DNA of 64,000 nt from Pelagibius sp050043265 (GCA_050043265.1 JBHJIR010000053.1:1-64000); one strand, 5' to 3'; counted from the stretch's first letter, positions 1-11,023 are shown. Made by a program: numbers and translations. The notes: generated from the sequence alone by a model not told the origin.

Positions 1-90
1 CGGATCTTAAACCATAGGTTCCTAGTCTGGGCAGACGCGGGCCGCCGTCTCGAAACGGCCGGTCCCGCCGATGCCGGAGAAGGCCCTGCA

Positions 91-984
91 ATGCCCCAGA
101 TTTACGGTCCCCCCGCCAAGACCGCGCGCCGGTTCCTGACCGCCGCCCTGCTGCTGCCGCTGCTGGGCGCCTGCGACGCGATCTATGACGATACCAAGGG
201 CTGGGCCAACCGGCTGGAAGCCTCGATCCTGCAGGCCGCCCACGAAATCGGTGAGCCCCAGCCCGATGGCGAAGCGGAAATGTCCGTCCCGGAAACGCCG
301 CCGGCAGTACCCGTCGCGCCGGTCGACACCGCCGCCCTGCCCGCCTCCGATGGAATGGCTCCTGAGGGGATGGCTGCTGGGGGAATGGCTCCTCCAGCGA
401 TGGGCCAGGACGCGGCTGCCCCGGCACTCTCCGCACCCGGCATGTCCGTCCCGCCGCCGGCAGGGGCTGCCGCCGCCGTGCCGGAGGGCTTAATGGCCAA
501 TGCCGCCGACAATTTGCTCGCCGCCAAGCCCAGCGAAGCGCCTCAGCAGGCCACCGCATCGGCGGCCCCGCCGCTGCCCAAGGCGAAGCCGGCACCGCCA
601 GCCCCGGTGGCACAGGGCAAAACTGACACGGACGAGCATGGAAAGGACGTCCACGAGAAGCCAACCGTGGCGGATGCCAAAGTGGCCGAGACCACGCCGG
701 CGGCGCCCGATGCCGCCGTCGCCGTGGTGCTCCACCTTTCATCCCTGCGTAGCGAGGACGCGGCCAAACGCGAATGGGGCGACCTGCAGAAAAGCTTTCC
801 GGAGCCGCTGGCCGGCATGGCGGCCGAATTCCGGCGTACCAGTCTGGGCGATCAAGGAACCTACTACCGTGTGCTGGCCGGCCCGCTGCCGTCACGCTCC
901 GCGGCGCAGCAGGTCTGCGCCAGCCTGAAAGCCAAAGACGCCAAGCAGTATTGCCGCATCATGCCCGCCAAGCCGGCCTCCTGA
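91..984 (+). CDS. SPOR-domain lipoprotein
   Basis: A 297-residue predicted lipoprotein. The N-terminus has basic residues, a hydrophobic stretch and a lipobox ending LLGAC (Cys28), so the mature protein should be lipid-anchored. Residues 40-200 are low complexity, rich in Ala and Pro, with GMA-type repeats near residues 85-105. The last 80 residues look like a SPOR domain (VVLHLSSLRSEDAAKREWG, then YYRVLAGPLPSRSAAQQVC), a fold that binds denuded glycan strands of peptidoglycan at division sites. GGAGAAGG at 76-83 lies 7 bases before the ATG and supports the start. A role in division or septal wall remodelling is inferred from the domain only. The upstream neighbour is outside the window. Confidence 0.8.
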   Translation: MPQIYGPPAKTARRFLTAALLLPLLGACDAIYDDTKGWANRLEASILQAAHEIGEPQPDGEAEMSVPETPPAVPVAPVDTAALPASDGMAPEGMAAGGMAPPAMGQDAAAPALSAPGMSVPPPAGAAAAVPEGLMANAADNLLAAKPSEAPQQATASAAPPLPKAKPAPPAPVAQGKTDTDEHGKDVHEKPTVADAKVAETTPAAPDAAVAVVLHLSSLRSEDAAKREWGDLQKSFPEPLAGMAAEFRRTSLGDQGTYYRVLAGPLPSRSAAQQVCASLKAKDAKQYCRIMPAKPAS

Positions 985-1056
985 GGCGCGCGACCCAGCC
1001 TCCTTACCCCCTCGTCTCACCCCCTCGTCTCACCCCGGCCGCCTTGCCGCCTCGCC

Positions 1057-1857
1057 CTACCGCGGCGCCGGCAGGATCTCCGCACTGCTGCCCGACAGAT
1101 AGTAGGCCAGCAACCCCAGCCATTCGTGCAGCGCCATGGCGGCCAAGCCCAGCGAACTGCCGGTGTCGCGCGGCCACACCAGTTGGGCCGGTTCGGTGTG
1201 GTAGTCGACCGGATAGGGCAGCACCGCGAGGCCCGCCGCCCGGAAGCTGGCGACCGACCGCGGCATGTGCCGGGCGGAGGTGATGAGCAGCCAAGGCCGC
1301 CCGCCGTCGCCCACCATGGCAGCGGTCAGACGGGCATTCTCGGCAGTGTTGCGCGATTTATCCTCGAACCGCACCTGCGTCATGTCGAGCCCCTGCTGCA
1401 CGAAGAAACGCTCGGTGATCTCCGCTTCGTTCCAGCCACGCGGGTTCAGGGCGCCGGAAAAGCCGGACACGATGAGCGGCTTGTCGGGCAGCGAGCGGTG
1501 CAGCGCCATCGCCGTGGTCAGCCGCTCCGCCGCGCTGTTGAGGCCGGGCTGGTTGCGGGCCTTGGACACGGCGCCGCTGTCGCTCGCCCCGCCCAGCACG
1601 ATGATACCCGCTATGTCAGCGGGCAGTTCGGCCGGCACCGGAAAACGATTCTCCAAGATGCGCAGGGCGGCCTCCGGCAAAGGAGTCAGCAAGATCCCCC
1701 CGCCGTAGAGCAGCAGCACGGCCAGGCAGAGCCCCGCGAGCCGCCGCCATCCCAGGCGCCGCGACGCCAGCCACGCCAGCAGCAGGAACAGCAGGCTGTT
1801 CAGTGGCTGGACGAAAAACCAGATAACCTTGGAAAGGAAGAAAAATGCCGTAGCCAT
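1057..1857 (-). CDS. YdcF/ElyC/SanA-family (DUF218) membrane protein
   Basis: A 266-residue protein with two N-terminal membrane segments (about residues 5-30 and 38-60) followed by a DUF218 domain. Visible family motifs are IIVLGGASDSGAV near residue 85, the Ser/Glu-rich region around ITERFF and DKSRNTAENA, and LITSARHMPRSVASF near residue 195. Relatives such as E. coli ElyC and SanA affect envelope integrity and lipid-carrier metabolism, but the reaction is unknown. It is transcribed alone, convergent with the SPOR gene and upstream of nothing obvious. Family assignment is firm; function is not. Confidence 0.85.
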   Translation of the reverse strand: MATAFFFLSKVIWFFVQPLNSLLFLLLAWLASRRLGWRRLAGLCLAVLLLYGGGILLTPLPEAALRILENRFPVPAELPADIAGIIVLGGASDSGAVSKARNQPGLNSAAERLTTAMALHRSLPDKPLIVSGFSGALNPRGWNEAEITERFFVQQGLDMTQVRFEDKSRNTAENARLTAAMVGDGGRPWLLITSARHMPRSVASFRAAGLAVLPYPVDYHTEPAQLVWPRDTGSSLGLAAMALHEWLGLLAYYLSGSSAEILPAPR

Positions 1858-1912
1858 TGATCAGACCCGATTTTCTTTCGTCAACGGGCGAGAACCCGAT
1901 GACGGGACGGCA

Positions 1913-1948
1913 TAAGAAAAGCCGCTCCGGCGGTGGCCGAAGCGGCTT
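1913..1948 (-). terminator. Intrinsic terminator after tRNA-Pro
   Basis: On the minus strand, AAGCCGCT pairs with AGCGGCTT (1919-1926 with 1941-1948), with extra CCGG/CCG pairing inside the loop, and is followed by TTTTCTTAT. It lies 12 bases past the 3' end of the tRNA gene, as expected for its terminator. Confidence 0.75.
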
Positions 1949-1959
1949 TCCTGTCAAAA

Positions 1960-2036
1960 TGGTCGGAGCGGCAGGATTTGAACCTACGACCCCCACACCC
2001 CCAGTGTGGTGCGCTACCAGGCTGCGCTACGCTCCG
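1960..2036 (-). tRNA. tRNA-Pro (anticodon GGG)
   Basis: Read on the minus strand, the sequence folds as a cloverleaf. The acceptor arm is CGGAGCG with CGCTCCG. The D-arm contains GCGCAGCCTGGTAGCGC, the anticodon arm is CCACA-CTGGGGG-TGTGG, and the T-arm contains GGTTCAAATCC. The loop places GGG at positions 34-36, which reads CCC (and CCU) proline codons. The 3' CCA is encoded. An intrinsic terminator follows directly. Confidence 0.95.
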
Positions 2037-2155
2037 TAAAGGACCGAGAGCCGCTCCGCGACCCTCGGTGCGGCCCTGTATAACCGGGCTTCCAAAAGAA
2101 GGCAATGACTGCCTGAGACGACCCCGGACACCGCCCTGCAAGGCCCACAGAGCCC

Positions 2156-2578
2156 TCAGGTCGTGCCTTTCCGGGCCGCCTTCAGCATGTCCCTCAACTC
2201 GCTCAATTCGTCGATCACGGCCTTGATCTCGCTGGGCGCATCGAGCGCCACGACCTCCACCGGGTCAGCAGGCGCAGCAGCGGCACTGCCATTGTCACCC
2301 TGGGCCTCGCCATCCTTGCCGCGGCCCTCGCGCAGCAGGCGCTGCACACCCTTAATGGTGTAGCCCTCGCTATACAGCAGGTCACGGATGCGGCGCAGCA
2401 GTTCAATGTCTTCAGGGCGGTAGTAGCGGCGTCCGCCACCGCGCTTTAGCGGCCTGACCTGACTGAACTTGCCTTCCCAAAACCGGAGCACGTGCTGCGG
2501 AACGTCGAGCTCGTCACTGACTTCGCTGATCGTCCGAAACGCAGCGGCTGATTTTCCGGCGGGTCGACTTGCAGGCAT
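2156..2578 (-). CDS. MerR-family transcriptional regulator
   Basis: A 140-residue regulator with a MerR-type winged helix at residues 15-85. Its signature elements are FRTISEVSDELDVPQHVLRF, then FWEGKF, and GGGRRYYRPEDIELLRRI. The C-terminal part carries an acidic and Ala-rich linker and a short helix (EIKAVIDELSELRDMLKAA) that may dimerise. No cysteine metal or drug site of classical MerR proteins is visible. In many alphaproteobacteria a gene of this type sits directly after ihfA, as it does here with 33 bases between them, so co-transcription with ihfA is likely. Its targets are not known to me. Confidence 0.88.
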   Translation of the reverse strand: MPASRPAGKSAAAFRTISEVSDELDVPQHVLRFWEGKFSQVRPLKRGGGRRYYRPEDIELLRRIRDLLYSEGYTIKGVQRLLREGRGKDGEAQGDNGSAAAAPADPVEVVALDAPSEIKAVIDELSELRDMLKAARKGTT

Positions 2579-2611
2579 GCTGACCTGTTGTTGTCCAGCT
2601 ATCCAAGGGAA

Positions 2612-2935
2612 CTAGGCTTGAGCGTCTTCCGTCGTGGCGCTGAGCGCCCCGTTGATGCGATTCTTCAGCACGTGCGATGCCCGGAACACCAGAACCCGGC
2701 GCGGCAGAATCGGCACCTCTTCGCCGGTCTTCGGGTTGCGTCCGATGCGTTCGCCCTTTTCGCGCACGGAGAAACTGCCAAAAGAAGACAGCTTCACCAT
2801 TTCGCCCCGCACCAGGGCATCGGAAATCTCGTTCAAGACCGACTCGACCAACTCGGCGGATTCATTGCGCGACAAGCCGACTTCTTGATAGACGGCCTCG
2901 CTCAGGTCCGCTCTGGTTATCGTCCCACCGGTCAT
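2612..2935 (-). CDS. ihfA: Integration host factor subunit alpha
   Basis: A 107-residue histone-like DNA-bending protein of the HU/IHF family. The alpha form is supported by the N-terminal TRADLSEAVYQEVGLSRNES, the core KLSSFGSFSVREKGERIGRN and the beta-arm PKTGEEVPILPRRVLVFRAS, including the Pro residue that intercalates into bent DNA. It would pair with IhfB, encoded elsewhere, to bend DNA at promoters, recombination sites and origins. The placement between fabH (upstream, 179 bases) and a MerR regulator is the usual alphaproteobacterial order. The start is the ATG preceded by a purine-rich stretch (GAGGAGGGG on the minus strand). Confidence 0.95.
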   Translation of the reverse strand: MTGGTITRADLSEAVYQEVGLSRNESAELVESVLNEISDALVRGEMVKLSSFGSFSVREKGERIGRNPKTGEEVPILPRRVLVFRASHVLKNRINGALSATTEDAQA

Positions 2936-3114
2936 TCCCCCCTCCTCTTGCGTTCGACCAACAGCAGAGCTTAACGCACTGCCGGTAGGCGGTCAATTAT
3001 CTAGGGAATACCGGGGGATGCGACCTACTTTTGACGCAAATTCCGAAGCACCCCCGCGAAGCGGCGCGCTGGCCCTGGGGATTACCGGGGGTTTATTGAG
3101 GCTTTAGCGGCCGA

Positions 3115-4095
3115 TTACCAGCGGACCAGGGCCGAGCCCCAGGTGAACCCGCCGCCCATGGCCTCCATCAGGACGAGGTCGCCCTGCTGGATTCGGCCGT
3201 CGCCGACAGCCTCGGACAACGCCAGCGGGATCGAGGCCGCCGAGGTGTTGGCATGGCGGTCGACGGTCACCACCACCCGGTCGCTCGGAAGATTGAGTCG
3301 CCGGCCCATGGATTCGATGATTCGGATGTTGGCCTGGTGCGGCACCAACCAGGCGACGTCGCCCGGGGTCAGGCCATTGGCCTCCAGGGCCGTGTCGATG
3401 GCTTCGGCCATGCGCACCACGGCATGGCGGAAGACCTCCTTGCCCTCCATGCGCAAGTGACCGACCGTCCGGGTCGACGAGGGCCCGCCGTCGACGTAGA
3501 GCGCGTCATGATGGGTACCGTCGGCGTAGAGGTGGGTCGACAGCACGCCACGGCTCTTGGCGCCGTTGGCCGCCGTGACGCCGTTGGTCGCCTGCAGGAC
3601 GACGGCACCGGCCCCATCGCCGAACAGCACGCAGGTCGAGCGGTCCTCCCAGTCGAGAATCCGCGAGAAGGTCTCCGCCCCGATCACCAGCACCGTCTTG
3701 GCCTGGCCGACGCGCAGGAAATTATCCGCCACTGCCATGGCATAGACGAAGCCGCTGCACACCGCCTGCACGTCGAAAGCCGCGCCCTGGCCGATGCCGA
3801 GGCGGGTCTGGATGCGGGTCGCGGTCGCCGGAAAAGTCTCGTCCGGAGTCGAGGTCGCGCAGACGATCAGGTCGATATCGGCGGGCCCCACACCGGCCTG
3901 TGCCATGGCCTCCCTGGCCGCGGCGGTGCCGAGATCCGAGGTCATCTCGCCATCGGCGGCGATGTGGCGCTGACGGATTCCCGTCCGCTGGCGGATCCAC
4001 TCGTCGGTGGTGTCGATCTTCTTGGCCAGTTCGGCATTGGTGAGGACCTGGGCCGGCAGATAGGCCCCACAGCCCGTGACGAGGGAACGGTACAT
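3115..4095 (-). CDS. fabH: 3-oxoacyl-ACP synthase III
   Basis: This 326-residue enzyme starts fatty acid synthesis by condensing acetyl-CoA with malonyl-ACP. The catalytic triad is visible: Cys113 in QAVCSGFVYA, His in VPHQANIRII (about residue 250) and Asn in HANTSAASIP (about residue 280). The product-loop region GGGFTWGSALVRW at the C-terminus is typical. The gene begins 2 bases after plsX, so the two are surely co-transcribed. PlsX feeds acyl-phosphate into phospholipid synthesis from the acyl-ACP pool that FabH starts. Length is normal for the family. Confidence 0.97.
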   Translation of the reverse strand: MYRSLVTGCGAYLPAQVLTNAELAKKIDTTDEWIRQRTGIRQRHIAADGEMTSDLGTAAAREAMAQAGVGPADIDLIVCATSTPDETFPATATRIQTRLGIGQGAAFDVQAVCSGFVYAMAVADNFLRVGQAKTVLVIGAETFSRILDWEDRSTCVLFGDGAGAVVLQATNGVTAANGAKSRGVLSTHLYADGTHHDALYVDGGPSSTRTVGHLRMEGKEVFRHAVVRMAEAIDTALEANGLTPGDVAWLVPHQANIRIIESMGRRLNLPSDRVVVTVDRHANTSAASIPLALSEAVGDGRIQQGDLVLMEAMGGGFTWGSALVRW

Positions 4096-4097
4096 AT

Positions 4098-5144
4098 TTA
4101 TACGACTGCCGCCTGAGCGTTACCGGGATTGCGGTCCAGCAGGGAAAGGTCGGAGCGAATCTTTTCGATAATACCATGGCGGTGCATGTCGACCGCAACG
4201 CCGATGGCATTGGCAAAGCCGCGCGCGTCGGTGCCGCCGTGGCTCTTCACCGCAATGCCGTTGAGGCCCAGGAACATGGCGCCGTTGTAGCCGCGCGGAT
4301 CGACCCGCTCGCGCAGTTTCTTCATCGCCGGACGGGCCAGCATGTAGCCCAGGCCGGCCAGCAGAGAGGACCGGAAGGTGTGGCGCAGGTATTCGTTAAT
4401 CAGCTTCGCGGTGCCCTCGGCGGTCTTCAGCGCGACGTTGCCGGTGAAGCCGTCGGTGACGATGACGTCGGCTGTCCCCTTGGCGATGTCGTCGCCCTCG
4501 ACGAAGCCGAGAAAGCGGCCCGGCAGGTTGCTGGCGCGCAGCACGGCGCTGGCTTCCTGCAATGACTCGTGGCCCTTGATCTCTTCCGAGCCAACGTTCA
4601 GCAGCGCGTAGGTCGGATCTTTCAGGCCCAGCACCGAACGGGCGAAGGCATTTCCCATGACCGCGAAGTCAATCAGGTTCTCCGCGTCACACTGCACGTT
4701 GGCGCCGAGGTCGAGCATGACCGATTCGCCGCGCAGGGTCGGGAAGAAGGACGCGATGGCCGGCCGGTTGATGCCGGGCAGCGTCTTCAGGACGAACTTG
4801 GCCATGGCCATCAGGGCGCCGGCGTTGCCGGCCGACACCACGCAATCGGCATCGCCGTCGCGCACCGCATCGATGGCCAGGCGCATGCTCGACTGACGCC
4901 CGGCCCGCAGTGCCACCGACGGCTTCGCATCGCTGCTGACCACGTCGTCGGTGTGCCGCAGTTCGGTGGCTTCCAGCAGCAGCTTCTTGCCGTTCAGCAG
5001 GGGCGCAACCTCGCGCTCCCGCCCGAACATCACGAAGCGGATGTCGGGAAAGCGTTCCAGCGCGATACTCGCCCCGCGCACTACCATCTTGGGGGCGGCA
5101 TCACCGCCCATGGCATCCAGTGCGATTGTCAGCGCTTTGGCCAT
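4098..5144 (-). CDS. plsX: Phosphate acyltransferase PlsX
   Basis: A 348-residue peripheral membrane enzyme that converts acyl-ACP and phosphate to acyl-phosphate for PlsY. Characteristic segments are IALDAMGGDAAPKMVVRGA at the N-terminus, SAGNAGALMAMAKFVLK near residue 105, LDLGANVQCDAENL near 150, and DVIVTDGFTGNVALKTAEG near 230. The C-terminus (GIIEKIRSDLSLLDRNP) is slightly longer than in E. coli. It lies between rpmF and fabH in the conserved rpmF-plsX-fabH order, which couples ribosome and membrane synthesis genes. Confidence 0.97.
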   Translation of the reverse strand: MAKALTIALDAMGGDAAPKMVVRGASIALERFPDIRFVMFGREREVAPLLNGKKLLLEATELRHTDDVVSSDAKPSVALRAGRQSSMRLAIDAVRDGDADCVVSAGNAGALMAMAKFVLKTLPGINRPAIASFFPTLRGESVMLDLGANVQCDAENLIDFAVMGNAFARSVLGLKDPTYALLNVGSEEIKGHESLQEASAVLRASNLPGRFLGFVEGDDIAKGTADVIVTDGFTGNVALKTAEGTAKLINEYLRHTFRSSLLAGLGYMLARPAMKKLRERVDPRGYNGAMFLGLNGIAVKSHGGTDARGFANAIGVAVDMHRHGIIEKIRSDLSLLDRNPGNAQAAVV

Positions 5145-5198
5145 ATTAGCCCTCAGGCGAGCCCGCAGCGGCGCAAGGTCCCCCGAACGGGCGACACC

Positions 5199-5381
5199 CT
5201 AGAGACTCTCGGATTCCGTGACTTCCCGGCCGTCATAGTGACCGCAGGCCGGACAGACATGGTGCGGGCGCTTCAGTTCGCCGCAATTGGAGCACTCGTG
5301 GTAGCTGTTCGGCGCCAAAGCATCGTGGGCGCGGCGCATGTTGCGGCGCGACTTGGAAATCTTACTCTTGGGAACTGCCAT
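5199..5381 (-). CDS. rpmF: 50S ribosomal protein L32
   Basis: A 60-residue ribosomal protein starting MAVPKSKISKSRRNMRRAHD, the universal L32 N-terminus. It is the zinc-ribbon (C+) form: the pairs CSNC and CPAC, 12 residues apart, provide four cysteine ligands. That makes it zinc-dependent, and a zinc-free paralogue could exist elsewhere. It lies between the DUF177 gene and plsX. Confidence 0.97.
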   Translation of the reverse strand: MAVPKSKISKSRRNMRRAHDALAPNSYHECSNCGELKRPHHVCPACGHYDGREVTESESL

Positions 5382-5490
5382 GATCTTCTTCTCTCATCTC
5401 AGGCGACGACCGCCTTCACATGCGCCTAATTAGCCAATCCGGGGCCTTGCAGCAAGTAAAGCCGGCTTAAAGTCGCGAACAATCTTAAAC

Positions 5491-6036
5491 CTACTTATCA
5501 CCTTTCAGCGCCTTCAGCGCAGCGAAAGGGCCTACATCGTCCTCAACTTCCGGTGGCTGGTACTCGGCCGGCACCGCCGCGCCGGGCGCCCGCGGATAGG
5601 GGTCGAGCGCCACCGCCAGTTCCTGGACCACCAGTTCCCCCAGGTCGATCCCCTCAGCCGGCAGGACCTCCGCCGGATCGGCGCCTTCCGGGTCGACCTC
5701 TACTTCGTCGTCCGCCACTCCGGGCCCATCCACGGCCTCGTAGGTGGCCTCCAAAGTGCCCGACAGGCTGCCGGCCACCGGCGCCAGCGTCACCACACAG
5801 GCCTGCTGGACGTCGGCCTGCCAACGGCCCTCAACGCGATACAGCCGGGTACCGAGGACCCTGACCGTCAGATCGGCGGTCAGCCGGTCGACTGCCAGGA
5901 TATCGAGACGCCGGGCCACGGCAGTCCGTTCAGCCGGCGACGCCTCGATGGATTCGCTCAGCTTCCGCCCGCCCAGGCGTTCCGGCGCGACGATCCGGGA
6001 AAACTCGTTGAGTGCCTTATCGGTTGAACCAGGCAC
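5491..6036 (-). CDS. DUF177 (YceD-like) protein
   Basis: A 181-residue protein of the YceD/DUF177 family, found upstream of rpmF in most bacteria. The family core is seen at QQACVVTLAPVAGSLSGTLE (about residues 80-100) and the acidic DLGELVVQELAVALDPYPR region (about residues 130-150). The DUF177 Cys in QACVVTL is kept. Plant and bacterial relatives are linked to 23S rRNA accumulation, so a role in ribosome biogenesis is likely but not shown. There are 109 bases between it and rpmF. Confidence 0.85.
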   Translation of the reverse strand: MPGSTDKALNEFSRIVAPERLGGRKLSESIEASPAERTAVARRLDILAVDRLTADLTVRVLGTRLYRVEGRWQADVQQACVVTLAPVAGSLSGTLEATYEAVDGPGVADDEVEVDPEGADPAEVLPAEGIDLGELVVQELAVALDPYPRAPGAAVPAEYQPPEVEDDVGPFAALKALKGDK

Positions 6037-6096
6037 GGCAATCCTCCGCTACCGGGGCCGAAAAGCGGCGCACCTTAGGGGCTGGGCGGGCGTGGG

Positions 6097-6708
6097 TCAA
6101 TCCCCTTGCGGCGCCGCGTCAGAATCGCCGCGTAAGCCAGGTTTTCCGCCTTTTTTCAACACTGCTGGGGCCGCCGAAAAGGTCACCCGGCCGTGCCGCA
6201 GATCGGCGCCGTCCTGAGCGTCCAGGGCGGCCGCCTGGGCCAGTGCGTAGGCTGCCAGCCCCGCCACGTCGCCCTGCCCCTGTGCCAGGGTCCCGAAAAC
6301 GTTGCGGCGCAGTACGGCCTGCAGCCCTTCCCCACCCTGCAGCGGCACCTCGTTCAGGGCTTCCTCGTAGGCGCCAAGGCGCCCCATGAAGCCCTCTGCC
6401 ATGCGCTTGACCCGCTTGCCCACGCCGAGATCCCCGGCCCCCATCTCGCGCAGCGAACGGTCCATGTCGGCGAAGAAAGCTTCCTGCAGCGCCTCGGCCA
6501 GATCGGTGCCTTCGGGAAAGTCCCGCTTGAGACGGCGCAGCACCAGGACCAGGTGCAGCACGATGGATTCGAAGCGACCGTCGAGGGTGTCGGGCACGCC
6601 CAAATCGCGGTAAAGCTCCGGGCTGCGGGCCTGGGCGACAATGGCCTCATACAGTGGCCAAGCGGAGTCGTTGCGCGGCTGGGAGGCGAAGAAGCGCTTC
6701 CAAAACAT
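6097..6708 (-). CDS. Ubiquinol-cytochrome c chaperone (CBP3 family)
   Basis: A 203-residue protein matching the CBP3/UQCC1 chaperone domain. Visible segments are PLYEAIVAQARSPELYRDLG at residues 18-37, then DTLDGRFESIVLHLVLVLRR, and the FFADMDRSLREMGAGDLGVG box near residue 95. In mitochondria CBP3 helps cytochrome b synthesis and bc1 assembly, and alphaproteobacteria carry the ancestral form. It is divergent from bamE, with 124 bases between them. The C-terminal 30 residues are basic and probably disordered. Confidence 0.85.
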   Translation of the reverse strand: MFWKRFFASQPRNDSAWPLYEAIVAQARSPELYRDLGVPDTLDGRFESIVLHLVLVLRRLKRDFPEGTDLAEALQEAFFADMDRSLREMGAGDLGVGKRVKRMAEGFMGRLGAYEEALNEVPLQGGEGLQAVLRRNVFGTLAQGQGDVAGLAAYALAQAAALDAQDGADLRHGRVTFSAAPAVLKKGGKPGLRGDSDAAPQGD

Positions 6709-6772
6709 CGGCGGATCACATCTCGATCAGGCTGAAAGGCGGGGCCAAAGGACCCAGTCTCGAATTAGGGTC

Positions 6773-6801
6773 TTGAAATGACACCGGCCACGGGTTTAAT
6801 C
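6773..6801 (+). promoter_or_regulatory. Candidate sigma-70 promoter for bamE
   Basis: TTGAAA (6773-6778) and TTAATC (6796-6801) are separated by 17 bases, 32 bases before the GTG start of bamE. The -35 element is good and the -10 element weak, so this is a pattern-based call. Confidence 0.45.
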
Positions 6802-6832
6802 AAGCTATTCGGGGTCAAATGAGAGGTTTAGC

Positions 6833-7333
6833 GTGAACGCGACGAACGATCGCCACCCAGGTAATCGGGGGCGGGATAATCGGGTGCGGGGCAATCGGCT
6901 GCCGGGCCTGGGTGCCTGCCTGATGCTCGCTTGCGCGGCCATCGCCCTGTCGGCCTGCGGCAATACCGTCCAGCTGCGCGGCAACACCCCCGATCCGGAA
7001 GATATCGCCGAGATCAAACCGGGTGTGCACAGCCGCCAGGACATCGTTGACCTGCTGGGCTCGCCCTCCACCGTGTCCACCTTCCAGGACCGCAAGTGGT
7101 ACTATATCGGCCAGAAGACCGAGGAGATCGCCTTCATGAAGCCGGCCGTCCTCGACCGCAAAGTGCTGGTCGTGACCTTCGACACCAGCGGCTTGGTCGA
7201 GGGCACCCAGAGCTACGGAATGGAGGATGCGCAGGCCGTCGACCCGGTCGATCGCGAAACGCCCACTGAGGGCCGCGACCTGACGCTGCTGCAGCAGCTG
7301 TTCGGCAACATCGGCAAGTTCTCCGGTCCGTAA
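6833..7333 (+). CDS. bamE: Outer membrane protein assembly factor BamE
   Basis: A 166-residue lipoprotein of the SmpA/OmlA family and an accessory part of the BAM complex that inserts beta-barrel proteins. A hydrophobic signal segment (residues 24-42) ends in a lipobox LSACG. The family core follows: PEDIAEIKPGVHSRQDIVDL, LLGSPSTVSTFQDRKWYYIG, then VVTFDTSGLVEG. The start is GTG, with GAGAGG 6 bases upstream (6821-6826). The C-terminal 40 residues (YGMEDAQAVDPVDRETPTEG and TLLQQLFGNIGKFSG) match the longer alphaproteobacterial form. A bidirectional terminator follows. Confidence 0.93.
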   Translation: MNATNDRHPGNRGRDNRVRGNRLPGLGACLMLACAAIALSACGNTVQLRGNTPDPEDIAEIKPGVHSRQDIVDLLGSPSTVSTFQDRKWYYIGQKTEEIAFMKPAVLDRKVLVVTFDTSGLVEGTQSYGMEDAQAVDPVDRETPTEGRDLTLLQQLFGNIGKFSGP

Positions 7334-7382
7334 CCGGCGCACCGCCCCCTCCGTCGGCCGCAACCGCAGACGGAATCGGCAC

Positions 7383-7434
7383 AAAAAAAACGGCCCTGGA
7401 AGCAACGCGCTTCCAGGGCCGTTTTCGTTGCGCC
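7383..7434. terminator. Bidirectional terminator between bamE and hppA
   Basis: AACGGCCCTGGAAG pairs with CTTCCAGGGCCGTT around a 7-base loop, giving a 14-bp stem. An A-run lies on the left and TTTTCG on the right. It can serve the plus-strand bamE and the converging minus-strand hppA. Confidence 0.85.
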
Positions 7435-7466
7435 GCCTTCCCCCGAAGGGAAAGGCGGCGGCGTTT

Positions 7467-9574
<2,108 letters not shown>

Positions 9575-9735
9575 CTGGAATTCCCTCACGTAAATAGGCC
9601 AGCCCATTTACCTTGGGCCGTGCTCAACGATTCGCTGCGGGTTCGCAGCGCCCCAAAATCGCGCGGAAAATGCCAGAATCCCGTTCCGATAGCAACCGTT
9701 AGCAGGTAGCCGACAGGCCGGCACTGACGCTCTGA

Positions 9736-10935
9736 CTAGGCGTCGGCCGGGCGCTTGCGGCGGCCGTGCAACCACAGCGCCGCCCCCGTGGCGGCGAATA
9801 CCGGCACCACGGTCGCCAGATTGACCCACTGCCAACCGAGCGCGTTGAAGATCGCCCCGGACGCCAGGGCGGTGACCGCGGTGGTCCCGAACACCATGAA
9901 TTCGTTGAAAGCCTGCACCCGCGACTGCTCTTCGACCCGGTAGGTTTCGGTCAGCAGCGCGGTGCCGCCGACGAACATGAAGTTCCAGCCGACGCCCAGC
10001 AGCAGCAGTGCCGCCCAGAACTGCAGGACCTCGACACCGGTCAGGTTGATCATCGCGCAGGCGAGGACCAGCAGACCACCGGTGGTGATCACCGGCAGCG
10101 CGCCGAAGCGATGGATGATGTGCCCGGTCACAAAGGACGGGGCGTACATGCCGACCACGTGCCACTGAATGACGAAGGCTGCGGTTTCAAAGGGGTGCGC
10201 GCAGGCCACCATCGCCAGCGGAGTCGATACCATGATCAGGTTCATCGATCCGTAGGCGACCATGGCGCAGAACACGGCGACGATCAGGCCCGGCTGACGG
10301 ACGATCTCCCTCAAAGGGCGCCCCTGGCGGCGGTCGTGCGACGACAGCGGCTTGGGCAAGGCGGCGAACTGCACCAGCGCCAGGGTGGCGAAGGCCAGGA
10401 CCGCAACGGCGGCGTAGCCGCCGGCAAAGAGGATCGGCGCGAAGAGGTCCTTGCTCCACTTGGCCAGTTCCGGCCCCAGGATCGCCGCCGCCACGCCGCC
10501 CACCATGACGTAGGAGATGGCGCGGCTGCGGTGTGCCGGCCCGGCCACGTCGGCGGCGGCAAAGCGGTAGAGGGCGACGTGGGTGGCAAAGCCGCCGAGG
10601 AAGGCCGCGCCCAGGCAGAACAGCCAGAAATCCGCCACGAAGACGGCAAAGCAGGAGACGACGCCGCCGGTAATCCCGAGCAGGCTGCCGAGGGTAAAGC
10701 CGGCACGCCGGCCGTAGCGGCCCATCAGCAGAGAGGCCGGGATGGTGATCGACGCCGTGGCAACGAACTTCAGGGCCAGCGGCAGGGTGGCCAGGCTCGG
10801 GCTTAGCGCCAGCGAGCTGCCCACCAACGCCGTGATGGTGATGGAGAGCGCCATACAGCTCATGCCCAGCGCCTGGCAGACCGCCAGGATCGCCACGCTG
10901 CCCATACCGGATCTCTCGGGTGCCACGGACTCCAT
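9736..10935 (-). CDS. MFS transporter
   Basis: A 399-residue protein with about 12 hydrophobic segments and the loop 2-3 MFS motif in LLMGRYGRRAGFTLGS. A similar basic loop lies in the middle (SSHDRRQGRPLREIVRQ). The C-half carries GVGWNFMFVGGTALLTETYR followed by EEQSRVQAFNEF, resembling a large group of uncharacterised proteobacterial carriers. No substrate can be read from the sequence. It lies at the 3' side of the fliL/thiL region, 88 bases after fliL, and may be a separate unit. Confidence 0.85.
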   Translation of the reverse strand: MESVAPERSGMGSVAILAVCQALGMSCMALSITITALVGSSLALSPSLATLPLALKFVATASITIPASLLMGRYGRRAGFTLGSLLGITGGVVSCFAVFVADFWLFCLGAAFLGGFATHVALYRFAAADVAGPAHRSRAISYVMVGGVAAAILGPELAKWSKDLFAPILFAGGYAAVAVLAFATLALVQFAALPKPLSSHDRRQGRPLREIVRQPGLIVAVFCAMVAYGSMNLIMVSTPLAMVACAHPFETAAFVIQWHVVGMYAPSFVTGHIIHRFGALPVITTGGLLVLACAMINLTGVEVLQFWAALLLLGVGWNFMFVGGTALLTETYRVEEQSRVQAFNEFMVFGTTAVTALASGAIFNALGWQWVNLATVVPVFAATGAALWLHGRRKRPADA

Positions 10936-11023
10936 GGCCGCAATCTACGCGATCGTCCTCGGGAAGACAGTCCGTTTGTGCGCCCGCAAGGCAGCTATGC
11001 GCCGCCGGCGGCCGTCGCGCTGT